A DNA stretch of 64,000 bases from contig JAETSR010000001.1 of NCBI GenBank assembly GCA_021769555.1, forward strand, positions 62,001-126,000. Direction: 5' to 3'. The notes under the pieces are model-generated. The model searched no databases and had not been told where the DNA came from. It saw only the letters and a list, made by a program, of their open reading frames with translations. This document shows, one piece after another, positions 31,730 to 39,221 of the stretch. Each line of letters starts with the position of its first letter. Within the stretch, counting starts at the first letter, position 1. The position numbers and the translations under genes are program-made. This DNA comes from Clostridiaceae bacterium (GTDB lineage Bacteria > Bacillota > Clostridia > Oscillospirales > Acutalibacteraceae).

Positions 31730-31939
31730 TTAGTCGTAGAAAAAATTCTCTTCACCGATATACTCGCCATCGCAATAATCTTCATCGCCATAGCCGCCAT
31801 ACCATACCAGATCGCCATGCTTCTTTGTTAAATCAATAAGTTTGCACATGCAATCGTTCTCATCATTGCCACTTGCAACCGCTTCTGTGCCATCTGCATA
31901 CCTACCTTCCATCTTCCAGGGCCAACAGATTTTTACCAC
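31730..31939 (-). CDS. Small acidic hypothetical protein
   Basis: 69 aa, GTG start at 31939 with GGGAGG 8 nt upstream. Acidic C-terminus rich in Asp, Gly and Tyr (YGGYGDEDYCDGEY). Unknown. Confidence 0.5.
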   Translation of the reverse strand: MVKICWPWKMEGRYADGTEAVASGNDENDCMCKLIDLTKKHGDLVWYGGYGDEDYCDGEYIGEENFFYD

Positions 31940-31942
31940 TGG

Positions 31943-32185
31943 TCAGTCCTCCCTAAATTCCCCGTTATCAACGCTTCTGCCAATGTCGTACACGTTGTAG
32001 GCTGCATCCTCTAACTTGGCAATCGAATTTGTTGCATGGCTTTCTTGTTCTTTCAGCGCGTCAGACTCTGCAATCAAAACGTCATACACAAAATCAAAAG
32101 CATCGGTAGGATCGCTGTCCATGATTAAAAGATTGCTATACTTGCTCTTGATCTTTTCAAACTGCTCTTTTGTGAGATAAAGCAT
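31943..32185 (-). CDS. Hypothetical protein
   Basis: 80 aa from ATG 32185 with AAAGGGG upstream; helical and acidic, no motif. Downstream of the DnaJ gene in the same cassette. Confidence 0.55.
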   Translation of the reverse strand: MLYLTKEQFEKIKSKYSNLLIMDSDPTDAFDFVYDVLIAESDALKEQESHATNSIAKLEDAAYNVYDIGRSVDNGEFRED

Positions 32186-32225
32186 ATTCACACCCCTTTC
32201 TGATATTCTATCACATTTTTCGGAA

Positions 32226-32717
32226 CTATGCAACCGCTATTTTGCGGTTCACATTCTGATCAATCTTTTCGCTTCCATAAAACCCGCGAATTTCATCCAG
32301 GCTCAGGCTTTTCTTGCTGCGCTTACGGAACCCTTCACGATGAAAGTACCAAGCCTGCTTATTAGAACTCCACCTAAACCGCAAGCCTTTTAAGATGTCT
32401 TTATGCGGCTTTGTATCACCTGTTACCCACACCCACGAGCCGCAAACCTCAATAGCAATCCCATTCAGATTGATAAGAGCGGAAATGATGTCCATGAACT
32501 CGCTGGCGGTTTCGGTTGTATCTGTAGTGGAAGTATAGAAATCGCCATCCTTGTTCTGGTGGGTGTTTTTCAACTGCTCAAACAACTTTTCGTACTCGCT
32601 GTTGATCTCCTGCATCTCTTGGGTGCTACCGCCCATGTCAGGGTGGTGGGCAACCGCCAAGCGTTTGTACTGCTTTTTCAGTTCCTCCAAAGTTTTCGGA
32701 TTGTCAAACCATTTCAT
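32226..32717 (-). CDS. J-domain (DnaJ-like) protein
   Basis: 163 aa from ATG 32717 (TGGAGG upstream). N-terminal J domain: TLEELKKQYKRLAVAHHPDMGG with the HPD loop, then EINSEYEKLFEQLK. The C-terminal part (ICGSW-like EVCGSWVWVTGDTKPHKDILKGLRFRWS, KQAWYFHRE) is a conserved extension seen in phage and Clostridia J proteins. Likely recruits host DnaK for replication complex remodelling or assembly (inference). Confidence 0.88.
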   Translation of the reverse strand: MKWFDNPKTLEELKKQYKRLAVAHHPDMGGSTQEMQEINSEYEKLFEQLKNTHQNKDGDFYTSTTDTTETASEFMDIISALINLNGIAIEVCGSWVWVTGDTKPHKDILKGLRFRWSSNKQAWYFHREGFRKRSKKSLSLDEIRGFYGSEKIDQNVNRKIAVA

Positions 32718-32757
32718 TTTGTGTACCTCCAAGATTTTGTATTGGGATAGCTCCCAT

Positions 32758-32791
32758 TATATTTACAGACTAATTTCCGCGTTTGCTAACC
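32758..32791 (-). promoter_or_regulatory. Phage class A promoter
   Basis: Minus GGTTAGCAA, 14 nt, CTGTAAATATAAT. Confidence 0.68.
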
Positions 32792-33067
32792 ACTGATAGA
32801 AAAATTTTCTTTCAGATACGCTTCATAGTACTTATACTCATCCAGAAAATCCGCATGGTTGCGAAAATCTTCCAGTGTTGTGTACACATCGCCGATGATA
32901 TCCTCCATAGGTATAGCCTCTAAGTACTCGGCTGGATTCATTTCCTCGGCGGTTAGGCCACCAAAATAGAACCAGTAATCGCCAATAGAACACACTGTGC
33001 CACCTTGATCTATAAAAGTAATGGCACCACATTCTATGCCCTGCTTGATCATCTTCCGTGTAATCAT
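32786..33067 (-). CDS. Hypothetical protein
   Basis: 93 aa, pattern YWFYFGGLTAEEMNPAEYLE recurs in phage proteins of unknown function. Own class A promoter at 33104-33137. Confidence 0.62.
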   Translation of the reverse strand: MITRKMIKQGIECGAITFIDQGGTVCSIGDYWFYFGGLTAEEMNPAEYLEAIPMEDIIGDVYTTLEDFRNHADFLDEYKYYEAYLKENFSISG

Positions 33068-33103
33068 TTTTGTAAACCTCCATGTTTTATAAAGTGTTCC
33101 TAT

Positions 33104-33137
33104 CTTATTTACAGAAGAAATACCAACTATGCTAACC
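33104..33137 (-). promoter_or_regulatory. Phage class A promoter
   Basis: Minus GGTTAGCAT, 14 nt, CTGTAAATAAGAT. Confidence 0.62.
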
Positions 33138-33415
33138 TAAGATTTGAATAATTTTGAAGAATCAAAATAGACTTCTGTGCCGTCATCGGACTGTCTTACC
33201 GATGAACCATGGAAAGCACTTCGCGCAATTCCACTCCAATATTTTTCTCGCCCCAATAATTGTACAACCTTGTCTCTAGGTGTACTCTCGCCGTCAACTT
33301 CGTAATTGGTATAACGCTTTTGGGCGGCTTTTTCAATCTGCGGGAAATCCTTATCCAAATATCCGCAATTAGTCAAATAGAGCTTATCAACTGTTGTCAG
33401 TTTCATTTTCATCAT
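33137..33415 (-). CDS. Conserved phage hypothetical protein
   Basis: 92 aa. Block YWSGIARSAFHGSSVRQSDDGTEVYFDSS resembles a small domain found in Clostridia phages. Overlaps the 61-aa gene by 29 bp. Confidence 0.6.
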   Translation of the reverse strand: MMKMKLTTVDKLYLTNCGYLDKDFPQIEKAAQKRYTNYEVDGESTPRDKVVQLLGREKYWSGIARSAFHGSSVRQSDDGTEVYFDSSKLFKS

Positions 33416-33572
33416 CCTCCACTGTGATTTTATCTATTCTATAATCGGCATTAAACTCGCCCATTAGTCTAATCCACTTTCTTGCCTTAATCAATGAATC
33501 TGTTACATAAACTCGCCGCCATTCTTTTGTCCTCCACCAAGCAAGCTCCATAACCTCATAGTATATCATCAA
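33387..33572 (-). CDS. Hypothetical small protein
   Basis: 61 aa; aromatic/basic centre (AWWRTKEWRRVYVTD). Overlaps both neighbours; no clear motif. Confidence 0.5.
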   Translation of the reverse strand: MMIYYEVMELAWWRTKEWRRVYVTDSLIKARKWIRLMGEFNADYRIDKITVEDDENETDNS

Positions 33573-33948
33573 AAATCACTCTCACTTTCACACCCATATA
33601 TGATGCCTCTCGTAGATCATGTAACAATAACCCACTATCCAGATCGGACTCGTCATAATTTGCATGACCTATCGGAATGCCATCGTATGCAATTCTTGAC
33701 AGTTGCCATTTGTAGCCCCTAGTAGACGGATGCAGTATATAAGTCGTAGGATATTCACCTGGCTGCACAAACTTGCAAGCACGAAACCCAGGGCTTGAAA
33801 TTATCTTTTCCCATGCGTACCAGATCGCTGCATCCTCTTTTTCTTGCAACGCCTCATACTCAGCTTGCTTTTCTTCGCTTTCATCACATATCCTAAAAGC
33901 ATCGGCTGGATCGTATGTTATACCTGGAATTTCAAAAATCTTTTCCAA
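33556..33948 (-). CDS. Hypothetical protein
   Basis: About 130 aa. Start taken as TTG 33948, 7 nt from AGGAGG; a GTG at 33957 overlaps that site. Contains CKFVQPGEYPTTYILHPSTRG. First gene behind the promoter at 33963-33998. Confidence 0.6.
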   Translation of the reverse strand: MEKIFEIPGITYDPADAFRICDESEEKQAEYEALQEKEDAAIWYAWEKIISSPGFRACKFVQPGEYPTTYILHPSTRGYKWQLSRIAYDGIPIGHANYDESDLDSGLLLHDLREASYMGVKVRVIFDDIL

Positions 33949-33962
33949 GACCGTCACCTCCT

Positions 33963-33998
33963 GTTATATTTACAGGAAGAAAACAGTGATTGCTAACC
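33963..33998 (-). promoter_or_regulatory. Phage class A promoter
   Basis: Minus GGTTAGCAA, 14 nt, CTGTAAATATAAC. Confidence 0.66.
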
Positions 33999-34004
33999 AC
34001 AAAA

Positions 34005-34220
34005 TTAAATTTCTTTTAGAATCCACTCGCCAGTTGATAGATACTCTGCTTCACCAATTATTCTTGGCTCTGCTGTTTGTGTCCCATCAATATGTTTTTT
34101 AATAGCGTTTTTGGCGTCTTTAATAGTCATGTAAACATGGTGATCGTCATCTCCATACATCCAGCCACCAAGCATACGAAAAATTGTATATCCACGATAA
34201 AAATAAATTTCACGTTTCAT
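34005..34220 (-). CDS. Hypothetical small protein
   Basis: 71 aa; YRGYTIFRMLGGWMYG then TIKDAKNAIKKHIDG, a compact alpha/beta domain common in phages, unknown role. A GC-rich imperfect hairpin (34249-34283) upstream probably terminates the preceding unit. Confidence 0.6.
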   Translation of the reverse strand: MKREIYFYRGYTIFRMLGGWMYGDDDHHVYMTIKDAKNAIKKHIDGTQTAEPRIIGEAEYLSTGEWILKEI

Positions 34221-34248
34221 AAAAAAAAGACCTCCTGGAAATAAAAAT

Positions 34249-34283
34249 CGCCCCCGCTGGAGACACCACTCTCCAACGGGGAC
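34249..34283 (-). terminator. GC-rich hairpin
   Basis: CCCCGTTGGAGA/TCTCCAGCGGGG stem-loop between two small genes; plausible terminator or leader structure. Confidence 0.5.
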
Positions 34284-34338
34284 TATTTAAGGGGTAGGGC
34301 TTCGGGGAGTGACCCGTCAGCCCCATATTGTGTTGACT

Positions 34339-34521
34339 TTAGGATTTTGTTTTGTTATAATATTTCATACCATCAGAAAACGCTTGTTCAGGAGTAGCGG
34401 CCCATCCATAGGCTACATACTCCCAGCGCTTATCATCTAGCCAGTGAATAACAGACCAGAAGTAGGGATTATTTTCAAAATGTGCAGTCAATCTTATTCT
34501 GATCTCGTATTCACCAGCCAT
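34339..34521 (-). CDS. Hypothetical small protein
   Basis: 60 aa: WSVIHWLDDKRWEYVAYGWAATPEQAFSDGM, reminiscent of small phage proteins with an HWxDD motif. Class A promoter just upstream. Confidence 0.55.
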   Translation of the reverse strand: MAGEYEIRIRLTAHFENNPYFWSVIHWLDDKRWEYVAYGWAATPEQAFSDGMKYYNKTKS

Positions 34522-34535
34522 TGGCTACCTCCATT

Positions 34536-34569
34536 AGTATCTACAGACTGAATCGAAAATTTGCTAACC
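34536..34569 (-). promoter_or_regulatory. Phage class A promoter
   Basis: Minus GGTTAGCAA, 14 nt, CTGTAGATACTAA. Confidence 0.6.
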
Positions 34570-34587
34570 AGGAGAGGGGAAAATTTT

Positions 34588-35304
34588 ATGTTGATTAAAT
34601 GTCCTGAATGCGGTCAAGATGTATCATCCGAAGCGGAAAACTGTATACACTGCGGATATCCAATCAAAGCCAATGAAAAACACATGACACTACAAGATGA
34701 AATAAATTGGCTAATGGAAAAAGTTATACCAGTTGATTTCCAATGTCCACCACCCAGATTAAAAGTTTGTGCAAAATGTGGATTATATATCGGCCCTGAC
34801 ACTGATTATCACAATTGTAGGTGTGGTAAAGATACGAAAAATGTATTATATCCAAGCGTAGAGGTTGACTATCCAGCAGCAGGAATAGGGAATAACCTAG
34901 GAGTGTTACTTTACGTATATGAACATTGTGTGAAGCCGCGAAACATTGGTGATGAAAATGCGGTAGCCGTAGAACTCAACACTATACTTGAAAGCATACA
35001 AAAGATGAGAGCTGCGGGGCGATATGTTATTGAAGTACCTCCAAATCCTAAATGGTATGGTATTATACCAACAAGAGAAACTGAATTAACTGCTATGAAT
35101 GAGCTAATGAGCATAGAAAAAAGCAGACAGCCTTTTGCGATCACTCAGGACAACCCAACACCACATTGTCCAAGTTGTGGGTCAGAAAACTTGTCAAAGA
35201 TAACTCTTGCTCAAAAAGGACTTAAAGTAGCACTCCTTGGATTTTTTGGTACTGGTGATAACGGAAAGACCTGGAAATGTAATAACTGCGGAACTAAATT
35301 TTAA
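34588..35304 (+). CDS. Zinc-ribbon protein on the opposite strand
   Basis: 238 aa from ATG 34588 (AGGAGAGGGG upstream). Starts with a zinc ribbon (KCPECGQDV ... CIHCGYPIK), has a second Cys pair cluster (CAKCGLYIG, CRCGKD) and ends with another ribbon (CPSCGSENL ... CNNCGTKF). Typical of Clostridia zinc-ribbon proteins of unknown function. Plus orientation within the minus-strand arm suggests a recently gained, self-regulated gene. Confidence 0.72.
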   Translation: MLIKCPECGQDVSSEAENCIHCGYPIKANEKHMTLQDEINWLMEKVIPVDFQCPPPRLKVCAKCGLYIGPDTDYHNCRCGKDTKNVLYPSVEVDYPAAGIGNNLGVLLYVYEHCVKPRNIGDENAVAVELNTILESIQKMRAAGRYVIEVPPNPKWYGIIPTRETELTAMNELMSIEKSRQPFAITQDNPTPHCPSCGSENLSKITLAQKGLKVALLGFFGTGDNGKTWKCNNCGTKF

Positions 35305-35492
35305 TCCCCACTGCTTTCTGAAATACACCTCCTTACATATTCTAGCAACATGCCGGAGATCGTCTTACCGTGATCTTCGGCATATTTTTTGAATGCGTCA
35401 TACTCTGATGTACGCAAACGACAAGCTGCTGTTTTTATATTATCTCTCTGCCATTTTTTATCAGCTCTTTTTTGTGCTTCTGATCTAGCCAT
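35301..35492 (-). CDS. Ribbon-helix-helix-type DNA-binding protein
   Basis: 63 aa from ATG 35492 (AGGAGG 8 nt upstream). RLRTSEYDAFKKYAEDHGKTISGMLLEYV has the strand-helix-helix layout of Arc/CopG regulators. Possibly a transcriptional regulator of the cassette arm. Confidence 0.65.
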   Translation of the reverse strand: MARSEAQKRADKKWQRDNIKTAACRLRTSEYDAFKKYAEDHGKTISGMLLEYVRRCISESSGD

Positions 35493-35508
35493 CTCAAACA
35501 CCTCCTAT

Positions 35509-35542
35509 TATATCTACAGACGAAACCTTGATTTTGCTAACC
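35509..35542 (-). promoter_or_regulatory. Phage class A promoter
   Basis: Minus GGTTAGCAA, 14 nt, CTGTAGATATAAT. Confidence 0.66.
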
Positions 35543-35579
35543 TAATCCGCAAAAATTTAATTTGTTTCTTTTGAAACAC

Positions 35580-35608
35580 TTGACTATATCGTGTCAACGT
35601 GATATAAT
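35580..35608 (+). promoter_or_regulatory. Sigma-A promoter
   Basis: TTGACT (35580-35585), 17-nt spacer, TATAAT (35603-35608), upstream of the plus-strand gene at 35745. Confidence 0.75.
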
Positions 35609-35631
35609 AGAAACATAGAAAAGAGGGTTGA

Positions 35632-35700
35632 TGCTCGGAACATCAACCCCACCTGACAGCCAAGGATAACCGCCAGGCACGGGGCGAACCCCGCCTAATA
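35632..35700 (+). promoter_or_regulatory. Structured leader
   Basis: GGGTTGATG/CATCAACCC hairpin (9 bp) and CGGGGC/CCCCG hairpin between promoter and start; could be an attenuator or stability element. Confidence 0.45.
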
Positions 35701-35744
35701 GCATTATACCACGGCGCAGGTTGAAAATCAAGGAGGATTTTTCC

Positions 35745-36266
35745 ATGAAAATCAACTTTACAAACATGATCACTTACGAAACCAGCACCAAAACCTTTAA
35801 CGGCTCCCTAACCAACCTCAAATTTGCCAGTGCTTACAAGCACTCCATGGAATTTAGGCTGATTCATGCTCCTTACAAGGCCATCGCCCAGTGGCTGAGT
35901 GACCACGAAAGGGGAGAGGTAGTAAGCTATCAGTGCTACATCCGCATTTCTATTCACGCCGATGAAACAACCCCCGCTTTTATTCTTCGCTACCAGGTCA
36001 AAAGCAATGCAACCGAAACCAGCTACACAATCACCGAAAAGGAAAGGCTTTTCCTCATGCAGGCCACCAAGCAAGAAATCATCCGCATCGCTGAACCCTA
36101 CCTAGTGGAAATTAAGCGTGTGAACCGTCCAGCCATCGCCACCAGCTACATCAACGCCTATATGGAATGGGCGCACCCTCTGACCTTAGAGGAAATAGCT
36201 GCTAGGCTGACCGAATCTCAAAAGCTGGAAGCTGCTAAAATTTTGAAACAACACTTCGCTGCCTAA
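35745..36266 (+). CDS. Hypothetical protein, independent transcription unit
   Basis: 173 aa from ATG 35745 (AAGGAGG upstream). No recognised domain; C-terminal helix LTLEEIAARLTESQKLEAAKIL. GC-richer than its neighbours, with its own sigma-A promoter, leader and terminator, all on the strand opposite to surrounding genes: a moron-like unit probably read by host polymerase, perhaps in the prophage state. Confidence 0.7.
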   Translation: MKINFTNMITYETSTKTFNGSLTNLKFASAYKHSMEFRLIHAPYKAIAQWLSDHERGEVVSYQCYIRISIHADETTPAFILRYQVKSNATETSYTITEKERLFLMQATKQEIIRIAEPYLVEIKRVNRPAIATSYINAYMEWAHPLTLEEIAARLTESQKLEAAKILKQHFAA

Positions 36267-36277
36267 AGATAGAAATA

Positions 36278-36310
36278 GCCGGGGCTTTACGCCCCGGCGT
36301 TTTTTTTGTT
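36278..36310 (+). terminator. Rho-independent terminator
   Basis: GCCGGGGC-TTTAC-GCCCCGGC followed by T8. Confidence 0.88.
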
Positions 36311-36315
36311 GCTAG

Positions 36316-36513
36316 TCAAATCTTATCAAAAATCTCTTGCGCTTTTGCAAGGCATTTTTCCAAGTCACGGTGACTATACACCATTGCATATCCGCAACCG
36401 CCTACTAGTCGCTCTACACTGTACTCACCATGAAGAAGATCACGCATATCCATAACAACGACTTCGGGATATCCATCATTGGATTTTCTAAACTCTTTGA
36501 CTTCACGAGTCAT
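36316..36513 (-). CDS. Hypothetical small protein
   Basis: 65 aa from ATG 36513 (TGGAGG upstream). GCGYAMVYSHRDLEKCLAKAQEI; unknown function. Class A promoter at 36540-36573. Confidence 0.55.
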   Translation of the reverse strand: MTREVKEFRKSNDGYPEVVVMDMRDLLHGEYSVERLVGGCGYAMVYSHRDLEKCLAKAQEIFDKI

Positions 36514-36539
36514 TATATACACCTCCAAGCATATTCTAT

Positions 36540-36573
36540 TATATTTACAGAACAAAATCAACCCTTGCTAACC
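36540..36573 (-). promoter_or_regulatory. Phage class A promoter
   Basis: Minus GGTTAGCAA, 14 nt, CTGTAAATATAAT; the 14-nt spacer is identical to that of the promoter at 37006. Confidence 0.68.
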
Positions 36574-36612
36574 TATGCCTACAAAGAAATTTCCCATCCT
36601 ATAAGGCCAAGA

Positions 36613-36954
36613 TTAAGTGTCATCATTTTCAGCAGTATCAAACCAGGCATCAAGCACATCATCAACATCACCGATACCTCTGTCCCACTCTCTTAGAATA
36701 TTGAGTACTTCATCGCGTGACAGACCTATTCGAGATATCGCATGAGCTATCTCATCTTCGGTAAACCGTAGAGATGTTGGTGCAATCTCCCTCTCTATGT
36801 TGAACGTAGCCCCGCAAAAGTCATCTGCGTCCAGAACAATTTCTGCGGCCTCATACCTAGTGCGAACATTGTCAAGTGCCTCATTCCGGCTCTCTGCATC
36901 GACTTTTATCTTACGAGCCAGAGTTTCGACTATAGTCACTGTCCACTTTCCCAT
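36613..36954 (-). CDS. DpnD/PcfM-like protein
   Basis: 113 aa from ATG 36954 (AAAGGAG upstream). WTVTIVETLARKIKVDAESRNEALDNVRTRY and the following FNIE block match the DpnD/PcfM C-terminal family found on mobile elements. The remaining part is acidic. Function unknown. Confidence 0.72.
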   Translation of the reverse strand: MGKWTVTIVETLARKIKVDAESRNEALDNVRTRYEAAEIVLDADDFCGATFNIEREIAPTSLRFTEDEIAHAISRIGLSRDEVLNILREWDRGIGDVDDVLDAWFDTAENDDT

Positions 36955-37005
36955 GTCTTGTTCTCCTTTCATTTCAATTTCCATGTTTGGAATCTCACCA
37001 TCTAG

Positions 37006-37039
37006 TATATTTACAGAACAAAATCAACCCTTGCTAACT
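37006..37039 (-). promoter_or_regulatory. Phage class A promoter
   Basis: Minus AGTTAGCAA, 14 nt, CTGTAAATATACT. Confidence 0.66.
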
Positions 37040-37438
37040 TTCCAGCAAACTTTTTTCGTCCAGGAAAAAAGCGACATCAATAAACTTTTGCCGCTGTGTG
37101 TAGTTTACACTTATAATCTTTTCGGTTTTCTCTCGAATGTCAGGAGGGAGAACCGACAACCCAAAAACCAGTAAAGCATCTTCGGCATCCTTGAGAATCC
37201 TTTTTGCATCCAAAATCTCATCCCAAAGGCCAATATCATTGACGATTGTTGACACATCTACATTGGCTTGCTCAAAGATATCCATATCTTCAATAGCGTA
37301 AACCCAGCTTGGAATCTCGCCATCGGGATTTACAATCCCATGTTCTGCAATGTACCATTTCTCGATCTCGTGCTGCCGTTCTTCCAGTGTTGCCAAGTGC
37401 ACTTTTGCCATCGCATAGATTTTCTGTTGTATGTTCAT
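37034..37438 (-). CDS. Hypothetical protein
   Basis: 134 aa, helical, acidic; no motif. Single-gene cassette behind the promoter at 37455-37488. Confidence 0.6.
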   Translation of the reverse strand: MNIQQKIYAMAKVHLATLEERQHEIEKWYIAEHGIVNPDGEIPSWVYAIEDMDIFEQANVDVSTIVNDIGLWDEILDAKRILKDAEDALLVFGLSVLPPDIREKTEKIISVNYTQRQKFIDVAFFLDEKSLLES

Positions 37439-37454
37439 AATATCAACCTCCGAT

Positions 37455-37488
37455 ATATTTACAGAAGCATTTCATCCCTTGCTAACCG
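37455..37488 (-). promoter_or_regulatory. Phage class A promoter
   Basis: Minus GGTTAGCAA, 14 nt, CTGTAAATATATC. Confidence 0.66.
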
Positions 37489-37736
37489 TGCACCAAAATA
37501 TTTTTCCTAGCGCTGTACTTTGCCCACCCCTCTGAAGTCAATAATCTTTTCGCCCTAGCTTCCCACAGAAGATCGTTTTTCAATTCTTCCAGTTCTTCCA
37601 TATCACGCCGAATTTGTTCTTCATGGGATTTCTTTATAACTGCAACTTCTTTTTCACGCCTCCGAAGCCGTAAAAACCACTCTATGTCACGCTGACTCAT
37701 TTCTTCATACCAAATTCGCTCTTCAGGCCACAACAT
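37482..37736 (-). CDS. Hypothetical charged helical protein
   Basis: 84 aa, Arg/Glu-rich helix (WFLRLRRREKEVAVIKKSHEEQ). Overlaps the downstream promoter by a few bases. Unknown. Confidence 0.55.
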   Translation of the reverse strand: MLWPEERIWYEEMSQRDIEWFLRLRRREKEVAVIKKSHEEQIRRDMEELEELKNDLLWEARAKRLLTSEGWAKYSARKNILVHG

Positions 37737-37753
37737 TTGTATTTTGCCTCCCC

Positions 37754-38116
37754 CTAAATAAAGTACATGTCACCGTTGATTTCAAGTGCTACGGCCTCTT
37801 GCCCCATCTCACGCTTGAGATCATCGCACAGCCCTACCAACTCATCACAATGGGCCGCTAAGTCTGCATCGCTGGTATAGGCGAATACAACTGTCGTATT
37901 TTCAGCGACCAACCCAGCCGCAGGGGAGAGCCAGTAGCCCAGCGCTGGCGTACTAGTTGCGCCACCAAACCACCCAGACAGTGCCGCCGCCGTGCGCTTG
38001 ACGTACTCTGTATTATCTACCGCCTGATCTACGCCCACAGTAGCGGGAACGTATACGGTCACCTTGCTAGAAAGTTTAATGCAGTTTGCCAGTTTTGCGT
38101 TTTTAATCAATGCCAT
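37754..38116 (-). CDS. Hypothetical phage protein
   Basis: 120 aa. SSKVTVYVPATVGVDQAVDNTEYV ... ALSGWFGGATSTPALGYWLS ... ENTTVVFAYTSDADL recalls a small family on plasmids and phages of gut bacteria, unknown function. Higher GC than average. Confidence 0.62.
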   Translation of the reverse strand: MALIKNAKLANCIKLSSKVTVYVPATVGVDQAVDNTEYVKRTAAALSGWFGGATSTPALGYWLSPAAGLVAENTTVVFAYTSDADLAAHCDELVGLCDDLKREMGQEAVALEINGDMYFI

Positions 38117-38182
38117 TTTGAAAACCCCTTTTTGATTTTGATTTTATGTCCTGGCTGGCAATTCCTACGACTGCCAGCCGCT

Positions 38183-38216
38183 ACCATTTACAGAATAATT
38201 TAATCGTTTGCTAACC
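38183..38216 (-). promoter_or_regulatory. Class A promoter also matching class B
   Basis: Minus GGTTAGCAA, then ACGATTAAATTATT (14 nt), then CTGTAAATGG. The spacer equals the class B element at 39201-39221, linking both classes. Confidence 0.65.
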
Positions 38217-38223
38217 TTAAAAT

Positions 38224-39057
38224 TTAAGCCGCAGCTTTCAGCGCCTCCCGCATTTTGGCAATCCTTTTGTGAACCGCTGGGCCAGAGATTCCAACCTGCC
38301 GCCCGATCTCCCGTTCTGTATAGCCATTCTTGACCGCCTCAAGAATCTGCTGATCGATATAGTCTCGACTTTCGATGAACGCCCCCAGCGTGGCCTTTAT
38401 GCAAGCACTTGTTTCGGTGTTGTCTCTACGGCTTGCGCTCATTGTTTCAATGTAACTGTACTCTTCGCCATCTTTGCCAATCGTGGTGCGGATGCTGGCC
38501 TTGCCGTGCTTTACGTCTGCATAGTATATGGCCTGTATAGCGGCTTTTGCGGCATTGTACACGATACCCACAAGCGTTATAGGCTTTTTGGCTTTTGCCG
38601 CCCTGGCTTCATTCTTTGCCGTCAGCTTGTCAAGATCAAGATTACCAGCAACCCGAAGCCAAGTTTCGTTGACGTACTCATCAAACCCATGACCCCATAG
38701 CCCCCAGGCGGGAACCTCATTAAACTGCAGGTACTTGTCCTCGCTGCTGTACCCGATTTCATTCTTTGCGGCTTTGCGGACACACGCCTGCATGATCTTG
38801 ACCTGCCCAGCCTCGCCCAGCTCTTGCCACTCGTTGATCACGGCCTGGGCGTTAGCCTCAGCGTTTTCGCCTTGCGCCTCAGCTATAGCCATGCGGATGC
38901 ACTCACCCCAAACAATCTCCATGAGCTTCACGTTGTAGCGCTCCGCAGCTTCCCGCCGAATGGCCCAAGCCCTGCGCATAACCGCGCCCATGTCGAGCTT
39001 TTTCTTTGTAGTGGTGTTGGTGTTGGTAGTGGTGGTGTTGGTGTTAGCGTGTGTCAT
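38224..39057 (-). CDS. Sigma-70-like / region 4 HTH protein
   Basis: 277 aa, starting with a Thr/Asn repeat (NTNTTTTNTNTTTKKK) encoded by ggtgttggt units. The C-terminal ~60 residues, DYIDQQILEAVKNGYTEREIGRQVGISGPAVHKRIAKMREAL, are a clear sigma region 4-type HTH. The middle (residues ~100-190) may correspond to region 2 (FDEYVNETWLRVAGN) but is divergent. It is the first gene of the leftward arm, upstream of ~19 class A promoters, making it a candidate activator or sigma factor for them. Confidence 0.7.
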   Translation of the reverse strand: MTHANTNTTTTNTNTTTKKKLDMGAVMRRAWAIRREAAERYNVKLMEIVWGECIRMAIAEAQGENAEANAQAVINEWQELGEAGQVKIMQACVRKAAKNEIGYSSEDKYLQFNEVPAWGLWGHGFDEYVNETWLRVAGNLDLDKLTAKNEARAAKAKKPITLVGIVYNAAKAAIQAIYYADVKHGKASIRTTIGKDGEEYSYIETMSASRRDNTETSACIKATLGAFIESRDYIDQQILEAVKNGYTEREIGRQVGISGPAVHKRIAKMREALKAAA

Positions 39058-39073
39058 GATTCAAAACCCCTTA

Positions 39074-39094
39074 AATAATTTAGTTTGTCGCTTA
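39074..39094 (-). promoter_or_regulatory. Class B element
   Basis: Plus AATAATTTAGTTTGTCGCTTA upstream of the sigma-like gene. Confidence 0.35.
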
Positions 39095-39116
39095 GAGCTT
39101 TTGAGTGCGGCTCCTG

Positions 39117-39135
39117 CCAACCGTCACCAGCCAGC
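39117..39135 (+). repeat. 19-bp direct repeat, copy 1
   Basis: CCAACCGTCACCAGCCAGC, identical copy at 39469-39487. Confidence 0.85.
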
Positions 39136-39200
39136 CCCGCCGCCTCCGCGCTCTCTCGTCCTTCAGTATCTATATTATATCACAGGTTGCCGCAAATGTC

Positions 39201-39221
39201 AATAATTTAATCGTTTACTAA
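39201..39221 (-). promoter_or_regulatory. Class B element
   Basis: Plus AATAATTTAATCGTTTACTAA; likely second promoter of the sigma-like gene. Confidence 0.45.
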
